This document shows, in pieces, positions 5,352-6,513 of a DNA stretch of 6,513 nt. The notes under the pieces are model-generated. The model did not search any database. It was not told the origin of the DNA and was given only the letters and a program-made list of their open reading frames with translations. A program made the translations under genes and the position numbers. The stretch comes from Nitrospinota bacterium (GTDB lineage: Bacteria; Nitrospinota; Nitrospinia; Nitrospinales; Nitrospinaceae). Location: assembly GCA_027298165.1 (NCBI GenBank), contig JAPUGN010000050.1:1-6513 (forward strand), read 5' to 3'. How positions within the stretch are numbered: the first letter of the stretch is position 1; every line of letters begins with the position of its first letter.

Positions 5352-6449
5352 TTATTCCACGGGTTCTTCTTCTTTTTTGATTTCGTCCGCGACTAAAGTT
5401 TTGAAAGATTCCTTGAGGATGTTTTTGCCTTTTTTAACCCCGCCCCGGTCTTTCTCAAGCTGCTCGTCCTCGGAATTTTGACCCAGGTATTTTCGGGTCT
5501 GACCGGAGGTACGTTTGACTGCAGGCTCTTCAGAGGTTTTGGCCTGCGCCTGTTGGGCTTTGGCGGGTTGTGCTTTGCCAGCGGCTGGGGAGTCTTTCTT
5601 GTCGCCGCCACCGAGAATATTTTTTAAGACGGAGGTCACACCGGATTCTTCCTGCTTGGAGGTTTTGACCACCGTATTCGAGGCCTGCTCTGCCTTGTCC
5701 TTGGCGGCATCCACCCCGATCAGCTTTTTAAAGGAACCTTTGAGCGTGGTCTGAGTATCCGTTTTCGCTGTTTTGGCCTGCGGCGGGTCATCCTGCTGTT
5801 TCTGTGTCGAGCTGACCGTGGGCGCGACATTGATGGGATTCAGCGGATTTTGCCTGGCCTGCTTTTGATCGCTGTTCTTATCGTCATCACCGCCCACCAG
5901 TTTTTTAAGGACTTTGGTGAACAGGCCGGGTTCTTCCTTTTCAGGCGCTTTCCCGGAAGCTTTTTCGAGATTTTCCTTGGAGGCGTCACCCACCCCAACC
6001 AGCGACTTCAAGGTATCGATGAAACCCGCCTCTTCCTTCTCAGGTTTTTTTACCTGAGCTTTTTTCGCCTCGGATTTTTTTGATTGAGCCGCCTTTACTT
6101 TTTTCTTTTTGGGCTTGGAAGCTTTTTTAACTTCCTTCTTTTTGGTTTCTTCCGGTTTTGGGACAATGGCTTCTTTTTCGGTGGGTTGCTCCGGAGGAGC
6201 CGACGGGGTAGACATATTACCCGCAGGTTGCTCCGGAGGAGCCGACGGGATAGACTGACTGCCTGCGGTAATTGCTAATTGAAATGACTCCTCGGATGGA
6301 GACGCCGCCAGAGGCCGATTCATGGAGAAACCGGGTGAGGCGGAGTATGCGGCCAGAGCCTGTCCCCTGTCCATCAAACCCAGGCACGCCAGTACCGCAA
6401 AACTGATTCCAAGAAATCTATGAAATCTATGAAATCTATAGCCCCACAT
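5352..6449 (-). CDS. Exported Lys/Ala/Pro-rich repeat protein of unknown function
   Basis: A 365-residue protein with a signal peptide: n-region with RFHRFHRF, hydrophobic core about 13-25, likely cleavage after QALA (A33). Cys22 (VLAC) offers a weaker lipoprotein alternative. A Pro/Ser region carries PSAPPEQP twice (68-75, 82-89). Next is a lysine/alanine-rich stretch (about 101-138). Then five short amphipathic motifs follow: GFIDTLKSLVGVGD (142-155), GLFTKVLKKLVGGDD (175-189), LKGSFKKLIGV (236-246), GVTSVLKNILGGGD (270-283) and ILKESFKTLVADE (344-356). The first two with their linker align with the third and fourth, indicating an internal duplication of about 50 residues. Linkers look disordered. 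The ATG at 6449 follows AGGGG with a 7-base gap. Periplasmic or surface location inferred; function unknown. It is the first gene of a two-gene unit. Confidence 0.8.
   Translation of the reverse strand: MWGYRFHRFHRFLGISFAVLACLGLMDRGQALAAYSASPGFSMNRPLAASPSEESFQLAITAGSQSIPSAPPEQPAGNMSTPSAPPEQPTEKEAIVPKPEETKKKEVKKASKPKKKKVKAAQSKKSEAKKAQVKKPEKEEAGFIDTLKSLVGVGDASKENLEKASGKAPEKEEPGLFTKVLKKLVGGDDDKNSDQKQARQNPLNPINVAPTVSSTQKQQDDPPQAKTAKTDTQTTLKGSFKKLIGVDAAKDKAEQASNTVVKTSKQEESGVTSVLKNILGGGDKKDSPAAGKAQPAKAQQAQAKTSEEPAVKRTSGQTRKYLGQNSEDEQLEKDRGGVKKGKNILKESFKTLVADEIKKEEEPVE
6184..6255. repeat. Direct repeat, 30 bp, inside the 365-residue gene
   Basis: Two copies at 6184-6213 and 6226-6255 differ at one base (24 identical bases, then G/A, then TAGAC). 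The period of 42 bp is 14 codons, so the repeat keeps the frame and encodes the two PSAPPEQP copies. Near-identity at the DNA level suggests a recent duplication. Confidence 0.85.
6413..6439. repeat. Three perfect 9-bp tandem repeats in the signal-peptide coding region
   Basis: GAAATCTAT occurs three times in a row on the plus strand; in the coding sense it gives the Arg-Phe-His units of the signal-peptide n-region. Gain or loss of a unit would keep the frame and change only the length and charge of the n-region. Confidence 0.9.
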
Positions 6450-6478
6450 GGTATTTCCCCTATAGTTGGTCCTCTTAC

Positions 6479-6503
6479 AGTATAAGGTTTGGTGGGTATT
6501 TTA
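6479..6503 (-). promoter_or_regulatory. Candidate -10 elements upstream of the 365-residue gene
   Basis: On the minus strand TATACT (6479-6484) and TAAAAT (6498-6503) each match the -10 consensus at 5 of 6 positions. TATACT has no good -35 box at 16-18 bases; the -35 region of TAAAAT would lie beyond the window. Either could start the transcript of the two exported-protein genes. Confidence 0.35.
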
Positions 6504-6513
6504 GCACTCCAAA

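Noticed and set aside
6184..6255. Direct repeats as the start of a CRISPR array
   Set aside because: Only two copies with a 12-base gap, in frame within a coding gene; this is a coding duplication.
5352..6449. Lysine/alanine-rich protein as a histone H1-like DNA-binding protein or TonB
   Set aside because: The signal peptide argues for export, against a nucleoid protein; there is no uncleaved N-terminal anchor plus folded C-terminal domain as in TonB.

Overview
The window looks like ordinary chromosomal DNA from a Gram-negative bacterium of moderately high GC. It carries an MltA-type lytic transglycosylase, a predicted outer-membrane lipoprotein with a clear lipobox, and two further exported proteins. 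All eight genes are compact and none is interrupted. No rRNA, tRNA, CRISPR array, insertion sequence or phage gene was seen. The genus cannot be fixed from the sequence; a Nitrospinota- or deltaproteobacterium-like lineage is a guess from gene style only.

Layout: (1) Positions 1-1125, plus strand: C-terminal part of a MltA/3D-domain murein transglycosylase, cut by the window start. (2) Positions 1169-1992, minus strand: a self-contained unit with a consensus-like sigma-70 promoter, strong ribosome binding site, a lipoprotein with a Tyr/Gly-rich and a His/Lys/Gly-rich tail, and a Rho-independent terminator. (3) Positions 2099-3766, minus strand: a probable three-gene operon of a 107-residue conserved hypothetical protein, protein-L-isoaspartate O-methyltransferase (pcm) and an orotate-phosphoribosyltransferase-like type I PRTase. 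(4) Positions 3864-4724, plus strand: a cytosolic-looking M28 zinc aminopeptidase, divergent from the operon. (5) Positions 4932-6449, minus strand: two adjacent genes for exported, lysine-rich, low-complexity proteins that share a short amphipathic motif; the larger has an internal duplication.

Functionally, groups 1, 2 and 5 belong to the cell envelope. Groups 3 and 4 look like housekeeping functions in protein repair, nucleotide or base metabolism and peptide turnover. Nothing ties them into one pathway. The least explained part is the pair of lysine-rich exported proteins at 4932-6449, followed by the lipoprotein tail at 1221-1925. Neither has a function I can assign, and I see no clear defence, secretion or biosynthetic system here.
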